Assembly (NCBI RefSeq): GCF_022179545.1 | Contig: NZ_AP025518.1 | Span: 4,340,001-4,404,000 of the forward strand | Reading direction: 5' to 3' | Source: Mycolicibacterium fortuitum subsp. fortuitum | GTDB taxonomy: Bacteria > Actinomycetota > Actinomycetes > Mycobacteriales > Mycobacteriaceae | DNA: 64,000 nucleotides | Shown: positions 1-8,414 of the stretch, piece by piece | Numbering within the stretch: the stretch's first letter is position 1 | How the letters are laid out: the number at the start of each line of letters is the position of its first letter | The notes under the pieces: model-generated | The model's database searches: none | Seen by the model: the letters and a program-made list of their open reading frames with translations, nothing else | Told to the model about the DNA's origin: nothing | Position numbers and translations under genes: made by a program

Positions 1-700
1 GATCGAGGAGCCGCAGCTCGCCGTGGCGGAGATCGAGCAGTGGGCCGAACATCCCTACATGGCACAGGTTCTGATCAAGGCCGAGCCGCGGCCGTCCTGG
101 GGCGATCCCAAATACGATCCGATCTGGGCCGCGGCCACCAAGCACGACATCACGGTGAGCTGCCACCTGTCCCGCGGCGAGTACGAGACCCTTCCGACGC
201 CGCCGGTCGGGTTGCCCAGCTACAACCACGACTTCATGGTGAGCTACTCGTTGTTGGCGGCCAATCAGGTGATGAGCCTGATCTTCGACGGGGTGTTCGA
301 CCGGTTCCCGACGCTACGCATCGTGTTCGTCGAGCACGCGTTCACCTGGATCCTGCCGCTGATGTGGCGCATGGACGCCCTGTACGAGAAGCGCAAGGGC
401 TGGATGGACATCAAGCGCAAGCCCAGCGAGTACGTCAAGGACCACATCAAGTTCACCACCCAACCGCTGGACTATCCGGAGGACAAGACCGAGCTGTCGC
501 GGGCGTTCGAGTGGATGGAGTGCGAGAAGATCCTGCTGTACTCCAGCGATTACCCGCACTGGACCTTCGACGATCCGCGCTGGCTGGTCAAGCACCTGCC
601 CGAACACGCCCGCGAGGCGATCATGTTCCGCAACGGCATCGAGACCTACAAACTGCCCGAGACTGTCCCGGTCCTCGAGGGACAGGCCCGGGTATTCTGA
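1..700 (+). CDS. amidohydrolase family 2 (PF04909-like), 5' partial
   Basis: The frame is open from the first bases of the window, so this is the C-terminal part (about 232 residues) of a longer gene. A GTG at 23 is in frame but need not be the start. The visible part carries the family's late motifs: an EHAF segment and an SSDYPHWTFDDP segment whose Asp is the usual metal-binding or catalytic acid of ACMSD-type amidohydrolases. These are TIM-barrel metal hydrolases or decarboxylases acting on cyclic or ring-cleavage carboxylates; the substrate cannot be read here. The stop overlaps the next start by one base, so it is co-translated with the Rieske ferredoxin. Confidence 0.85.
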   Translation, partial: IEEPQLAVAEIEQWAEHPYMAQVLIKAEPRPSWGDPKYDPIWAAATKHDITVSCHLSRGEYETLPTPPVGLPSYNHDFMVSYSLLAANQVMSLIFDGVFDRFPTLRIVFVEHAFTWILPLMWRMDALYEKRKGWMDIKRKPSEYVKDHIKFTTQPLDYPEDKTELSRAFEWMECEKILLYSSDYPHWTFDDPRWLVKHLPEHAREAIMFRNGIETYKLPETVPVLEGQARVF

Positions 701-1092
701 TGAGCGAACCCGAGAAGCGCCCCCGGCTCGCCCAGGGGCGCGAGCATGTTGTCGCCACTGTCGACGAAATCCCGCCCGGCACACACAAACTCGTCCCGAT
801 CGGCCGTCACGGCGTCGGTGTGTACAACGTGAACGGTACGTTCTACGCCATCGCCAACTACTGCCCGCACGAGGGCGGGCCGCTGTGCTCCGGGCGCGCC
901 CGGGGCCGCACGGTAGTGGATGAAAACGTGCCCGGTGACGCCGTGATGGTGCGCGACAAGGAGTACATCTACTGCCCGTGGCACCAATGGGGTTTCGAGC
1001 TGGCCACCGGCACCACAGCGGTCAAGCCCGAATGGAGTATCCGTACCTATCCGGTTCGTGTGGTTGGAGATGATGTGTTGGTGATGGCCTGA
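700..1092 (+). CDS. Rieske [2Fe-2S] ferredoxin-like protein
   Basis: 130 residues starting at an ATG that shares a base with the previous stop. Both Rieske ligand pairs are visible: C55-x-H57 (CPHEGG) and C92-x2-H95 (CPWHQW). The protein has only the Rieske fold, without a catalytic domain, so it probably carries electrons to an oxygenase or is a small Rieske redox protein. No oxygenase large subunit is adjacent. The nearest Rieske oxygenase is about 28 kb away at 28484, and a functional link is only conjecture. The downstream hydrolase overlaps by one base. Confidence 0.85.
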   Translation: MSEPEKRPRLAQGREHVVATVDEIPPGTHKLVPIGRHGVGVYNVNGTFYAIANYCPHEGGPLCSGRARGRTVVDENVPGDAVMVRDKEYIYCPWHQWGFELATGTTAVKPEWSIRTYPVRVVGDDVLVMA

Positions 1093-2000
1093 TGACTGCG
1101 GTAGTCGGAACCCCCGAACTCAAGCCGGGCGAGAAGACCATGGAGGTCAACGGCGGCAACGTCGTCTACGAAATCCTCGGCGACAAGGGTGATTTCATCG
1201 CTCTGACCCCCGGAGGCCGGTTCAGCAAGGACATTCCGGGACTGCGACCGCTGGCGGAAGCCCTGGTCGAGGGCGGCTACCGGGTGCTGCTGTGGGACCG
1301 GCCGAACTGCGGCAGATCCGACGTGCAGTTCTACGGGCAGAGCGAATCGCACATGCGGGCCGAGACGCTCTACCGGCTGATCACCGGCCTGGATATCGGC
1401 CCGTGCTTCATCCTCGGCGGTTCCGGTGGTGCGCGCGACTCGATGCTGACCACCATGCTCTACCCCGAGATCGTGCGAAAACTCGTGGTGTGGAACATCG
1501 TCGGCGGCGTATACGGCTCCTTCGTTCTCGGCGGACACTACGTGACCCCGAGCATCCTGGCGGTACGTGGACTCGGCATCCAAGGGTTGCTGAACGTGCC
1601 GGAATGGCGTGAGCGGATCGCCGAGAACCCGGCCAACAAGCAACGCCTGCTCGATCTCGATGCCGACGAGTTCCTCAAGGTCATGCTGCGCTGGCTCAAC
1701 GCGTTCGTGTCGAAGCCCGGGCAGACCATCCCTGGTGTCCCCGACGAGATGTTCGACAACATCACCGTCCCCACCCTGATCATCCGCGGCGGAGAGAACG
1801 ACTGGGACCACCCCAAGCGCACCTCGCTCGAGGTGAGTTGTCTGATCAAGGGTTCCGAGCTGATCGATCCCCCCTGGCCCGAGGATGCGTGGGAACGCGC
1901 CGGCGAGAAGTTTGCCCAGAGCGGCGGTAAAACGTTCTGTCTGTTCGATACCTGGGTGCAGGCCGCCCCGGCGATCATCGAGTTCCTGGGGTCGACGTGA
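1092..2000 (+). CDS. alpha/beta-hydrolase fold protein lacking the usual catalytic His
   Basis: 302 residues, ATG overlapping the previous stop by one base. The fold is recognisable from a WDRPNCGRSD segment (residues 68-77) and a nucleophile elbow GGSGG with Ser at about 111. The C-terminal region, where the family normally has a Gly-His motif, has no suitable His: the last His lies near a DWDHP segment and the tail reads CLFDTW instead. It may be a non-canonical hydrolase or a lyase. Gene order makes it the third member of an amidohydrolase-Rieske-hydrolase operon. Confidence 0.8.
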   Translation: MTAVVGTPELKPGEKTMEVNGGNVVYEILGDKGDFIALTPGGRFSKDIPGLRPLAEALVEGGYRVLLWDRPNCGRSDVQFYGQSESHMRAETLYRLITGLDIGPCFILGGSGGARDSMLTTMLYPEIVRKLVVWNIVGGVYGSFVLGGHYVTPSILAVRGLGIQGLLNVPEWRERIAENPANKQRLLDLDADEFLKVMLRWLNAFVSKPGQTIPGVPDEMFDNITVPTLIIRGGENDWDHPKRTSLEVSCLIKGSELIDPPWPEDAWERAGEKFAQSGGKTFCLFDTWVQAAPAIIEFLGST

Positions 2001-2011
2001 ACTCGGCGGGT

Positions 2012-2485
2012 TCACACCGTCCGGATGTGCACCTCGCAGTTCAGCGAAGCCTCCAGGGCGGTGTGGATGCGGCTTTCCGGGATGCGTGCCAGGTCGGCCT
2101 TGTCCAGGGTCACCGTCACCACATCCCAGCCTTCCGCGTCGACGGTTCGTTCGATGTCTCCGGTCAGGCCGAATCCGGCCAGCACGCCCCGGACGTCCTC
2201 ATCCGTACCGCGGCTGACGAAGGTGACGACGCCGGCCGCGGGAGTGGCGCCGAAAGCCTTGGCGCACAGTTCCATCACGACAGCCTGCAGTTCTGGTGCG
2301 TGGTCTCCGGCGATCAGCACCTCGACCTCGCGGCGATGCGCGGGCAGTTCGGCGAGCTGGTTGTCCAGCACCTCGGCCCCACGTTCACCCAGCAACTCAC
2401 GGAGCGTTGCCATGCCATCGGATAGCTGCTCGGCACCGAGCTCACCAGCTGGGTCGACTCCGACGCGCACCACCGCAGTTCTCAT
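2012..2485 (-). CDS. hypothetical protein
   Basis: 157 residues from the ATG at 2485; the frame stays open upstream to 2644 but that part runs into the divergent NuoF-like gene, so the internal ATG is preferred. No domain is recognised. The protein is soluble, alternating hydrophobic strands with acidic helices, and ends in a VHIRTV tail. It lies between a convergent hydrolase gene (12 bp away) and a divergent NuoF-like gene (27 bp between starts), so it may share a bidirectional promoter with the electron-transfer genes. Confidence 0.7.
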   Translation of the reverse strand: MRTAVVRVGVDPAGELGAEQLSDGMATLRELLGERGAEVLDNQLAELPAHRREVEVLIAGDHAPELQAVVMELCAKAFGATPAAGVVTFVSRGTDEDVRGVLAGFGLTGDIERTVDAEGWDVVTVTLDKADLARIPESRIHTALEASLNCEVHIRTV

Positions 2486-2512
2486 ACCGGTAAGCCTAAC
2501 CGGGGACGGGAT

Positions 2513-3808
2513 GTGACCATGACAGCCGAACTCACAGTCGCGGCATGGCCGGGAATCACCCCACGCCTGCTCCGCGAAGGACCGGAAAGCCTGGCCGAGT
2601 ATCAGCGCACCGGAGGGTATGTCGCACTTGCCGATCCGGAACACCTACTGGCCGAGGTTCAGGCCAGCGGGCTGCTCGGACGCGGCGGTGCGGCGTTTCC
2701 GTTGGCGGTGAAGCTGCGCACGGTGCGCGACAACGGGCGCGACACCATCGGCACCGTGGTGATCGCCAACGGCGAAGAGGGCGAGCCGGCCTCGATCAAG
2801 GATCGCTGGTTGCTGCGCAATCGTCCGCACGCAGTGCTCGACGGCCTACGGCTGGCCGCCGGGATCGTCGGCGCCGACCGGACCGTGGTGTACGTGTCGG
2901 ACCCCAGGGCCGCCGAAAGCATCGACCGCGCACTCACCGAACTCACCGGCGAGCTGGACGGGATCGCCGTCGAACTACTCACCGTCACTCCGGGTTACGT
3001 CGCCGGTGAAGAGACCGCAGCGGTGCATGTGGTCAACGGAGGGCCGGCCAAACCGACCGACAAACCGCCGCGTCCGTTCGAGGAGGGAGTGGCCGGCAAA
3101 CCCACGTTGATCAGCAATGTCGAGACGTTGGCACACCTGGCATATCTTCATCGACACGGCGCGCAGTCGTTCCGCGAATACGGCACGGACTCCTCCCCCG
3201 GCACTTTCCTGGCCACGATCACTGGCGCCGGCCGACCGCCCGCGCTGTACGAACTTCCACACGGCATTCCCTTCACCGATCTGCTGACCTTGCACGGGGT
3301 GTCCCCGGACCACGTCCGCGGCGCGCTGATGGGCGGGTATTTCGCCGGCTTGGTCAACCGCGACATCGTCGGGGCCACACTGGATCACGAATCAGTGCGG
3401 GCGCTGGGCAGCGGCCTGGGGTGCGGTGCGATCGGCATCCTCACCGATGACTGCCCGGTGGCGGTCGCGGCGTCGGTATTGGCCTATTTCGACCGCGAGA
3501 ACGCCGGCCAGTGCGGGTCCTGCTTCAACGGGACAGCCGCGATGGCGGCGGTGGCCGTCGGGCTGCGTGACGGCAGCGCCGGCCAGGATGATCTGGACCG
3601 GCTCAAGCGCTGGTCGGTGGTACTGCGCGGCCGCGGTGCCTGCGCCACCCTCGACGGCGCGGCCAACGTGGCGGCGAGCCTGCTGGCCCAGTTCCCCGAT
3701 CTGGTGCAGCGCCACCTCGAAAATGGCTGTCAGACCTGCCGTTCCGGTCCATTCACTGCCGCGCGGCCATACGAAGTGGAGTCCTTGGAGGCGGTGGTGG
3801 CGGTATGA
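2513..3808 (+). CDS. NuoF-like NADH:acceptor oxidoreductase (FMN, Fe-S)
   Basis: 431 residues from GTG 2513; the in-frame ATG at 2519 is an alternative. It matches the 51-kDa NuoF subunit of complex I. Residues 56-62 (GRGGAAF) and 86-92 (NGEEGEP) are the FMN/NADH motifs, and an SLBB-like stretch follows around residue 240. The C-terminal cluster region is altered: CGSC at 334-337 lacks the third Cys of the usual CxxCxxC, another Cys is near 377, and there is an extra CxxC at 406-409. No other complex I gene is present. The next gene, a P450-type ferredoxin, overlaps by 4 bp, suggesting the pair passes electrons from NADH to a ferredoxin. Confidence 0.82.
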   Translation: MTMTAELTVAAWPGITPRLLREGPESLAEYQRTGGYVALADPEHLLAEVQASGLLGRGGAAFPLAVKLRTVRDNGRDTIGTVVIANGEEGEPASIKDRWLLRNRPHAVLDGLRLAAGIVGADRTVVYVSDPRAAESIDRALTELTGELDGIAVELLTVTPGYVAGEETAAVHVVNGGPAKPTDKPPRPFEEGVAGKPTLISNVETLAHLAYLHRHGAQSFREYGTDSSPGTFLATITGAGRPPALYELPHGIPFTDLLTLHGVSPDHVRGALMGGYFAGLVNRDIVGATLDHESVRALGSGLGCGAIGILTDDCPVAVAASVLAYFDRENAGQCGSCFNGTAAMAAVAVGLRDGSAGQDDLDRLKRWSVVLRGRGACATLDGAANVAASLLAQFPDLVQRHLENGCQTCRSGPFTAARPYEVESLEAVVAV

Positions 3809-4023
3809 AGGTCAAGCTCGATCGCACGTTGTGCGACGGCTTCGGGTTGTGCGCCAAGCACGCACCGGAGTACTTCCCATTGGACGACTGGGGCTACGCC
3901 TCGCTTCAGGGTGACGGCAACATTCCCGCGGCCGACGAGGACGCGGTCCGACGTGCCCTGCTGGACTGCCCGGTACACGCCATCATCGAGCTCAAGGACT
4001 CGCGCGCGCGTGAGGCCGGCTGA
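3805..4023 (+). CDS. small ferredoxin, probably [3Fe-4S], CxxFxxC type
   Basis: 72 residues; ATG overlaps the NuoF-like stop by 4 bp. Cys at 10, 16 and 55 (the last followed by Pro) give the three-ligand pattern of mycobacterial P450 ferredoxins, with Phe in the position of the missing fourth Cys. Such proteins deliver electrons to P450s. Here the partner encoded alongside is a NuoF-like flavoprotein instead of a P450, so it is probably the electron acceptor of that enzyme. Confidence 0.85.
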   Translation: MKVKLDRTLCDGFGLCAKHAPEYFPLDDWGYASLQGDGNIPAADEDAVRRALLDCPVHAIIELKDSRAREAG

Positions 4024-4055
4024 GCGCAAGGGTATGGATCACCGATCCCGGACAC

Positions 4056-4072
4056 TGGTAACATGATTCTCC
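4056..4072. promoter_or_regulatory. weak TGAGAAT-N3-ATTCTCA-like operator
   Basis: TGGTAACATGATTCTCC keeps a full right half-site (ATTCTC) and a partial left half of the 17-bp palindrome found in other control regions of this window. It lies about 33 bp before the TTG start of the DUF35-thiolase gene. With about 10 of 14 defined positions matching, it is the weakest copy and could be chance. Confidence 0.3.
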
Positions 4073-4105
4073 ACACAGAATAATCCGCTTACCACCGGAG
4101 TCGAG

Positions 4106-5761
4106 TTGTCACAGATACCGGGGCGTCCGCTCCCTACGGTCACCACGCTCAACGAGTACTTCTGGACCGCGGGCGCCGACGGGGTGCTGCGAATCCAGGA
4201 GTGCCGGGATTGCAGCGCCCTCATCCATCCGCCGCAGCCGATCTGCCGGTACTGCCGCAGCCACAACATGGGTGTACGCGACGTGTCCGGGCGTGCGTCG
4301 CTGGCCGGGTTCACGGTCAACCACCGGTTCGGGTTCCCCGACCTGCCACCGCCGTACGTGGTCGCCGAGGTGGCCATCGCCGAGGATCCCCGGGTCCGGC
4401 TGACGACCAACATCGTGGACTGCGATTTCGACGACCTCAAACTCGGGATGCCGGTCGAGGTGGACTTCCAGCACATCGAGGATGTCTGGCTGCCGGTGTT
4501 CAAGCCCTCGGCCGACACCACGGCAACCCCGCCGGTCGCCGAACCCGTCGCCCCTCAGGACGTCGCCAGGTACGTCCGGCCGATGCTCACCAAGCAGAAG
4601 TTCGAGGATCACTCGGCCATCACCGGCATCGGGATGTCCAAGATCGGCCGTCGGCAGATGGTGCCGCCGCTGGCACTCACCATCGACGCGGCCGAAAAGG
4701 CAGTCGCCGACGCCGGTTTGACGTTCGACGACATCGACGGTCTGTCCACCTACCCCGGGCTGGCCATCGCAGGTATGGGCGAGGGCGGTGTCAGTGCCCT
4801 CGAGGGCGCGCTCGGGCTCCGGCCGACCTGGATCAACGGCGGCATGGACACTTTCGGTCCCGGCGGCTCGGTGATCGCGGCGATGATGGCCGTGGCCACC
4901 GGCATGGCCCGGCACGTGCTGTGCTTCCGCACGCTGTGGGAAGCGACGTTCGGCCAGCTGGTCAAGGAGGGCAAGATGTCCCCTCCGATGGCCGGCCGAA
5001 GCGACAACTGGCAACACCCGTTCGGGTCCACCTCGGCGGCACACACGTTGGCGCAGAACGCCGGCCGTCACTTCGATCGGTACGGCACCACACGGGAGAC
5101 CCTCGGCTGGATCGCGCTCAACCAGCGCGCCAACGCCGCGCTGAACCCGACCGCCATCTACCGCGATCCGCTGACCATGGACGACTACCTGTCGGCCCGC
5201 ATGATCACCACCCCGTTCGGCCTCTACGACTGCGATGTGCCGTGCGACGGCGCGGTAGCCGTCATCGTCTCGGCGGTCGACGCCGCGCGCGACCTGCCCA
5301 AGCCGCCGATCCTGTTCGAGGCTGTCGGCACACAGATCATCGAACGGCTCGACTGGGACCAGACCACGCTGACCCACGAACCGCAGGTGCTCGGCCAGAG
5401 CGCACACATGTGGTCGCGAACCTCGCTGCGCCCCAGCGACGTCGACGTCGCCGAGCTCTATGACGGGTTCAGCTTCAACTGCCTGTCGTGGCTTGAGGGT
5501 CTCGGCTTCTGCGGCATCGGAGAAGCCAAGGACTTCCTCGACGGCGGCCACAACATCGCCCGCGACGGCATCATCCCGCTCAACACCCACGGCGGGCAGC
5601 TCTCGCACGGTCGCACCCATGGGATGGGCCTGATCCACGAGGCCGTCACACAGTTGCGCGGCGAGGCCGGCGAGCGCCAGGTCAAAAACGCCCGCGTCGC
5701 GGTGGCCAGCAGCGGCGGCCTGACCCCGAGCGGCGTGTTACTGATGCGCAAGGACGACTGA
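4106..5761 (+). CDS. DUF35 / SCP-x thiolase-like fusion protein
   Basis: 551 residues from a TTG start preceded by GGAG at 4097-4100. Residues 1 to about 140 are a DUF35 domain with a rubredoxin-like zinc knuckle (C33, C36, C47, C50) and an OB-fold; residues from about 175 to the end are a thiolase-fold domain of the SCP-x/lipid-transfer type. The latter has an ELYDGFSF segment with Tyr about 452 and the HGGQLSHGR and HGMG motifs of Ltp2-like retro-aldolases, and no standard thiolase Cys motif. In steroid side-chain degradation the Ltp2 aldolase works bound to a separate DUF35 protein; here both are one chain. Likely a retro-aldol cleavage of a beta-hydroxyacyl-CoA. Followed 7 bp later by a hydrolase. 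Confidence 0.85.
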   Translation: MSQIPGRPLPTVTTLNEYFWTAGADGVLRIQECRDCSALIHPPQPICRYCRSHNMGVRDVSGRASLAGFTVNHRFGFPDLPPPYVVAEVAIAEDPRVRLTTNIVDCDFDDLKLGMPVEVDFQHIEDVWLPVFKPSADTTATPPVAEPVAPQDVARYVRPMLTKQKFEDHSAITGIGMSKIGRRQMVPPLALTIDAAEKAVADAGLTFDDIDGLSTYPGLAIAGMGEGGVSALEGALGLRPTWINGGMDTFGPGGSVIAAMMAVATGMARHVLCFRTLWEATFGQLVKEGKMSPPMAGRSDNWQHPFGSTSAAHTLAQNAGRHFDRYGTTRETLGWIALNQRANAALNPTAIYRDPLTMDDYLSARMITTPFGLYDCDVPCDGAVAVIVSAVDAARDLPKPPILFEAVGTQIIERLDWDQTTLTHEPQVLGQSAHMWSRTSLRPSDVDVAELYDGFSFNCLSWLEGLGFCGIGEAKDFLDGGHNIARDGIIPLNTHGGQLSHGRTHGMGLIHEAVTQLRGEAGERQVKNARVAVASSGGLTPSGVLLMRKDD

Positions 5762-5768
5762 AGCATGC

Positions 5769-6659
5769 ATGTATCCCATGAGTAGGACAGCCCCACACCC
5801 CAGGGTGGTGATGGTCGACGGCGTACCGATGTCGGCCCTGGTCGCCGAGGCTCCCGACCCACGCGCAGTCGTCGTCGCGCTGCACGGCGGAGCCACCACG
5901 TCGGCGTACTTCGACTGCCCCGGCCACCCGGAGCTGTCGCTGCTGCGCATCGCGGTCGACCAGGGGTACACCGTGGTCGCGCTGGACCGTCCCGGCTACG
6001 GAGCGTCGGCGGCCTACCCGGATGCCATGGCGCGCCCCGAACAGCGCGTCGCGTTGGCGTTGGGGGCAATCCAGCGCATCGCCGGTACAGCTGACCTTTT
6101 CGTCGTCGGCCATTCGCTGGGCTGCGAGCTGGCATTGCACCTCGCCGTCCAGCGGCCCGAGGTGCTCGGCGTGTCGCTGGCCGGCACCGGTCGTCGGTAT
6201 CACGCTGCCGCTCAGGAGTTGCTGAAGGACGCCTCCCCGGCGAATCGGCCGCGCGGTCTGCGCGAGCTGCTGTGGGAACCGGCCCGGCTGTATCCGCCGG
6301 ATGTGATCGGCGCCGGATTATCGGCCGGCGGCACCGCCTACGAGGGCGATGTCGTCAAAACCTGGTCACGGCAGGACTTTCCGGCACTGGCCGGGCAGAC
6401 GAAAGTACCGGTGCAATTCCTCGCGGGCGAGTACGAGAACGTCTGGGAATCCGATCCCGAGGCGCTTGCCGCGATCGGCGCGATGTTCACCGCCTCGCCC
6501 CGGGTCCAGACCGGTCAGCTCGCCGACAGCGGCCACAACCTCAGCGTGGGGTTGACCGCGGAGATCTATCACCGCAAGGTGCTGTCGTTCGCCGACGAAT
6601 GCGTGGCCCATCGTGCCCGCGAGGCTGGGAAAACCGAAGTGGAAGTGGAGGCACGTTGA
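5769..6659 (+). CDS. alpha/beta hydrolase
   Basis: 296 residues; ATG 5769 or the in-frame ATG at 5778. It shows an HGG oxyanion loop near 39-41, LDRPGYGAS at 72-80, a nucleophile elbow GHSLG with Ser about 116, and a DSGHN motif near the C-terminus giving the His of the triad. Cytoplasmic, probably an esterase, lactonase or C-C hydrolase. It lies 7 bp after the DUF35-thiolase and its stop overlaps the next start by one base, so it belongs to the same operon. Confidence 0.85.
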   Translation: MYPMSRTAPHPRVVMVDGVPMSALVAEAPDPRAVVVALHGGATTSAYFDCPGHPELSLLRIAVDQGYTVVALDRPGYGASAAYPDAMARPEQRVALALGAIQRIAGTADLFVVGHSLGCELALHLAVQRPEVLGVSLAGTGRRYHAAAQELLKDASPANRPRGLRELLWEPARLYPPDVIGAGLSAGGTAYEGDVVKTWSRQDFPALAGQTKVPVQFLAGEYENVWESDPEALAAIGAMFTASPRVQTGQLADSGHNLSVGLTAEIYHRKVLSFADECVAHRAREAGKTEVEVEAR

Positions 6660-7477
6660 TGCGAGTCGGATTTATCGGACTGGGCAGCCAGGGGGCGCCG
6701 ATGGCGCGACGGATCGTCGAGGGTGGCTTCGAGACCACGCTGTGGGCTCGCCGCCCGGCGTCACTGGAACCCTTCGCCGACACCGGGGCCAAGACCGCGG
6801 GCTCCCCCGCCGAGCTGGCGGCAGCAAGCGACCTGGTCTGCCTGTGTGTGGTCGGCGACGACGATGTCCGCCAGGTGCTCGACGGTGAGACCGGCGTGCT
6901 GGCCGGACTGGCGCCCGGCGGCGTCATCGCCATCCACTCCACGGTGCACCCGGACACCTGTCGCGAGATCGCGGAAAAGGCTGCTGCCCAGGGTGTTTCG
7001 GTCGTCGATGCGCCGGTGAGCGGTGGTGAGCCCGCCGCCTCGGCCGGTACCCTGCTGGTGATGGTCGGCGGCGACGAGGAGGTTGTCGAGCGGGTGCGGC
7101 CCGTGTTCGCCACCTACGCCGACCCGATCGTGCACCTGGGCGGAGTCGGCGCGGGCCAGGTCGCGAAGATCCTGAACAACCTGCTGTTCAGCGCCAACCT
7201 GGGGGCCGCCATGAGTGCGCTGGAACTCGGTGAGGCGCTCGGTGTTCCGCGTCAGGCGTTGTGCGAGGTGATCACGCGCGGTTCGGCCACCAGCAAGGCG
7301 CTCAACAGCATCGCGATGTTCGGCGGGACGTTGGACAACCTGGCGCCGATCGCCGGTGCGCTGCTGCAGAAGGACTGCCGGCACGCCGCCAGCCTGGCCG
7401 ATGACGCCTCGGCTCCCCAGGGAGCAGTGTTTGATGCCGCCGACAATGCCCTGGCCATCATGAATCATCCCCGCTGA
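6659..7477 (+). CDS. beta-hydroxyacid dehydrogenase (3-hydroxyisobutyrate dehydrogenase family), copy 1
   Basis: 272 residues from an ATG sharing a base with the previous stop. The N-terminal Rossmann motif GLGSQG (7-12), the substrate motif DAPVSGG (117-123) and the catalytic Lys about 170 in GQVAKILNN are intact. The family oxidises short beta-hydroxyacids or reduces related aldehydes with NAD(P). It is followed directly, with a one-base overlap, by a paralogue, forming a tandem pair. Confidence 0.87.
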   Translation: MRVGFIGLGSQGAPMARRIVEGGFETTLWARRPASLEPFADTGAKTAGSPAELAAASDLVCLCVVGDDDVRQVLDGETGVLAGLAPGGVIAIHSTVHPDTCREIAEKAAAQGVSVVDAPVSGGEPAASAGTLLVMVGGDEEVVERVRPVFATYADPIVHLGGVGAGQVAKILNNLLFSANLGAAMSALELGEALGVPRQALCEVITRGSATSKALNSIAMFGGTLDNLAPIAGALLQKDCRHAASLADDASAPQGAVFDAADNALAIMNHPR

Positions 7478-8265
7478 TGCGCATCGGTTTCGTCGGGGCG
7501 GGCCGGATGGGCGCGCCGATGGTGCGCCGCCTGACCGGCGCCGGACACCAGGTGCGGGTATTGGGACGTGACGATGAGAAGCGCGCTGCGATAGCCGAAC
7601 TCGGGGCCGAGCCGGTGAGTTCACCACGCGAGGCCGTCGAGGGTGCCGACGTGGCGATCGTCTGCGTGTTCACCGACGAGCAGGTGCGCGAGCTCTGCCC
7701 GGATCTGCTCGACGCGTTGCCCGAAGGCTCGATTCTGGTGCTGCACACCACCGGCAGCCCCCGCACCGCCGAGGCCCTGGCCGAGCGCGGGGCCGCGCGC
7801 GGCATCGCTGTCATCGACGCCCCCGTCAGCGGCGGACCGCACGACATCGCAGCCGGGACCGTCACGGCGTTCGCAGGCGGCCCGGACGACGCGGTGGCCC
7901 GTGCCCGCGAGGTGCTGACGGCCTATGCCGATCCTGTGCTGCATGTCGGCCCAGTGGGTTCAGGTCAACGGGTGAAGCTGGTCAACAACGCGTTGTTCGC
8001 CGCACAGATCGGCGTCGTCGCCGAGGGCGTGCGCCTGGGCGATCGCCTGGGGATCGATGAGGCGACGCTGCTGACCGCACTCACCCACGGCAGTGCGGCG
8101 AGCCGCGCACTGGGCGGTATCGCTGCCACCGGTTCGGCGGACGCCTTCATCGAGCGGGTCGGCGAATTCATCGGCAAAGATGTCGCCGTCGTCCGCGGCA
8201 CGGCATCTGAACTGAACAGCGACCTCGGTCGACTCGAGGCACTGCTCGACGCCGCGATCAAGTGA
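7477..8265 (+). CDS. beta-hydroxyacid dehydrogenase (3-hydroxyisobutyrate dehydrogenase family), copy 2
   Basis: 262 residues. Motifs match the upstream paralogue: GAGRMG near 7-12, DAPVSGG at 114-120 and catalytic Lys about 167 in GQRVKLVNN. The two differ enough (Rossmann loop and C-terminal third) to suggest an old duplication with different substrates or a heteromeric enzyme. Last gene of the run that starts at 4106; about 150 bp of non-coding DNA follow. Confidence 0.87.
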   Translation: MRIGFVGAGRMGAPMVRRLTGAGHQVRVLGRDDEKRAAIAELGAEPVSSPREAVEGADVAIVCVFTDEQVRELCPDLLDALPEGSILVLHTTGSPRTAEALAERGAARGIAVIDAPVSGGPHDIAAGTVTAFAGGPDDAVARAREVLTAYADPVLHVGPVGSGQRVKLVNNALFAAQIGVVAEGVRLGDRLGIDEATLLTALTHGSAASRALGGIAATGSADAFIERVGEFIGKDVAVVRGTASELNSDLGRLEALLDAAIK

Positions 8266-8330
8266 CCCGAACTGACATCACGACCTGATCAGCGCCCATT
8301 TTGTGCTTTTCAAACACTCTCAACAGGATT

Positions 8331-8347
8331 ACTGTTAGCGTTACAGT
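8331..8347. promoter_or_regulatory. inverted repeat ACTGT-N7-ACAGT upstream of P450
   Basis: A short inverted repeat (ACTGT at 8331-8335, ACAGT at 8343-8347) lies 68 bp before the P450 start at 8415, in the only sizeable gap of this region. It could be an operator for a local regulator or part of the promoter. It differs from the TGAGAAT palindrome used elsewhere in the window. Confidence 0.35.
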
Positions 8348-8414
8348 TCAACAGTTTCCCGTAACGTATCACGACACTTCCGGCCCAGCCCGCCGCGAAG
8401 GAGGAGCCAGCCCA

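Noticed and set aside
4201..5463. 420-codon + strand frame inside the DUF35-thiolase gene
   Set aside because: Arg/Pro/Gly-rich out-of-frame translation of the real gene.
4109..5638. 509-codon open frame antisense to the DUF35-thiolase fusion
   Set aside because: Shadow frame of a well-supported gene; composition rich in Val/Asp/Arg without domain features.
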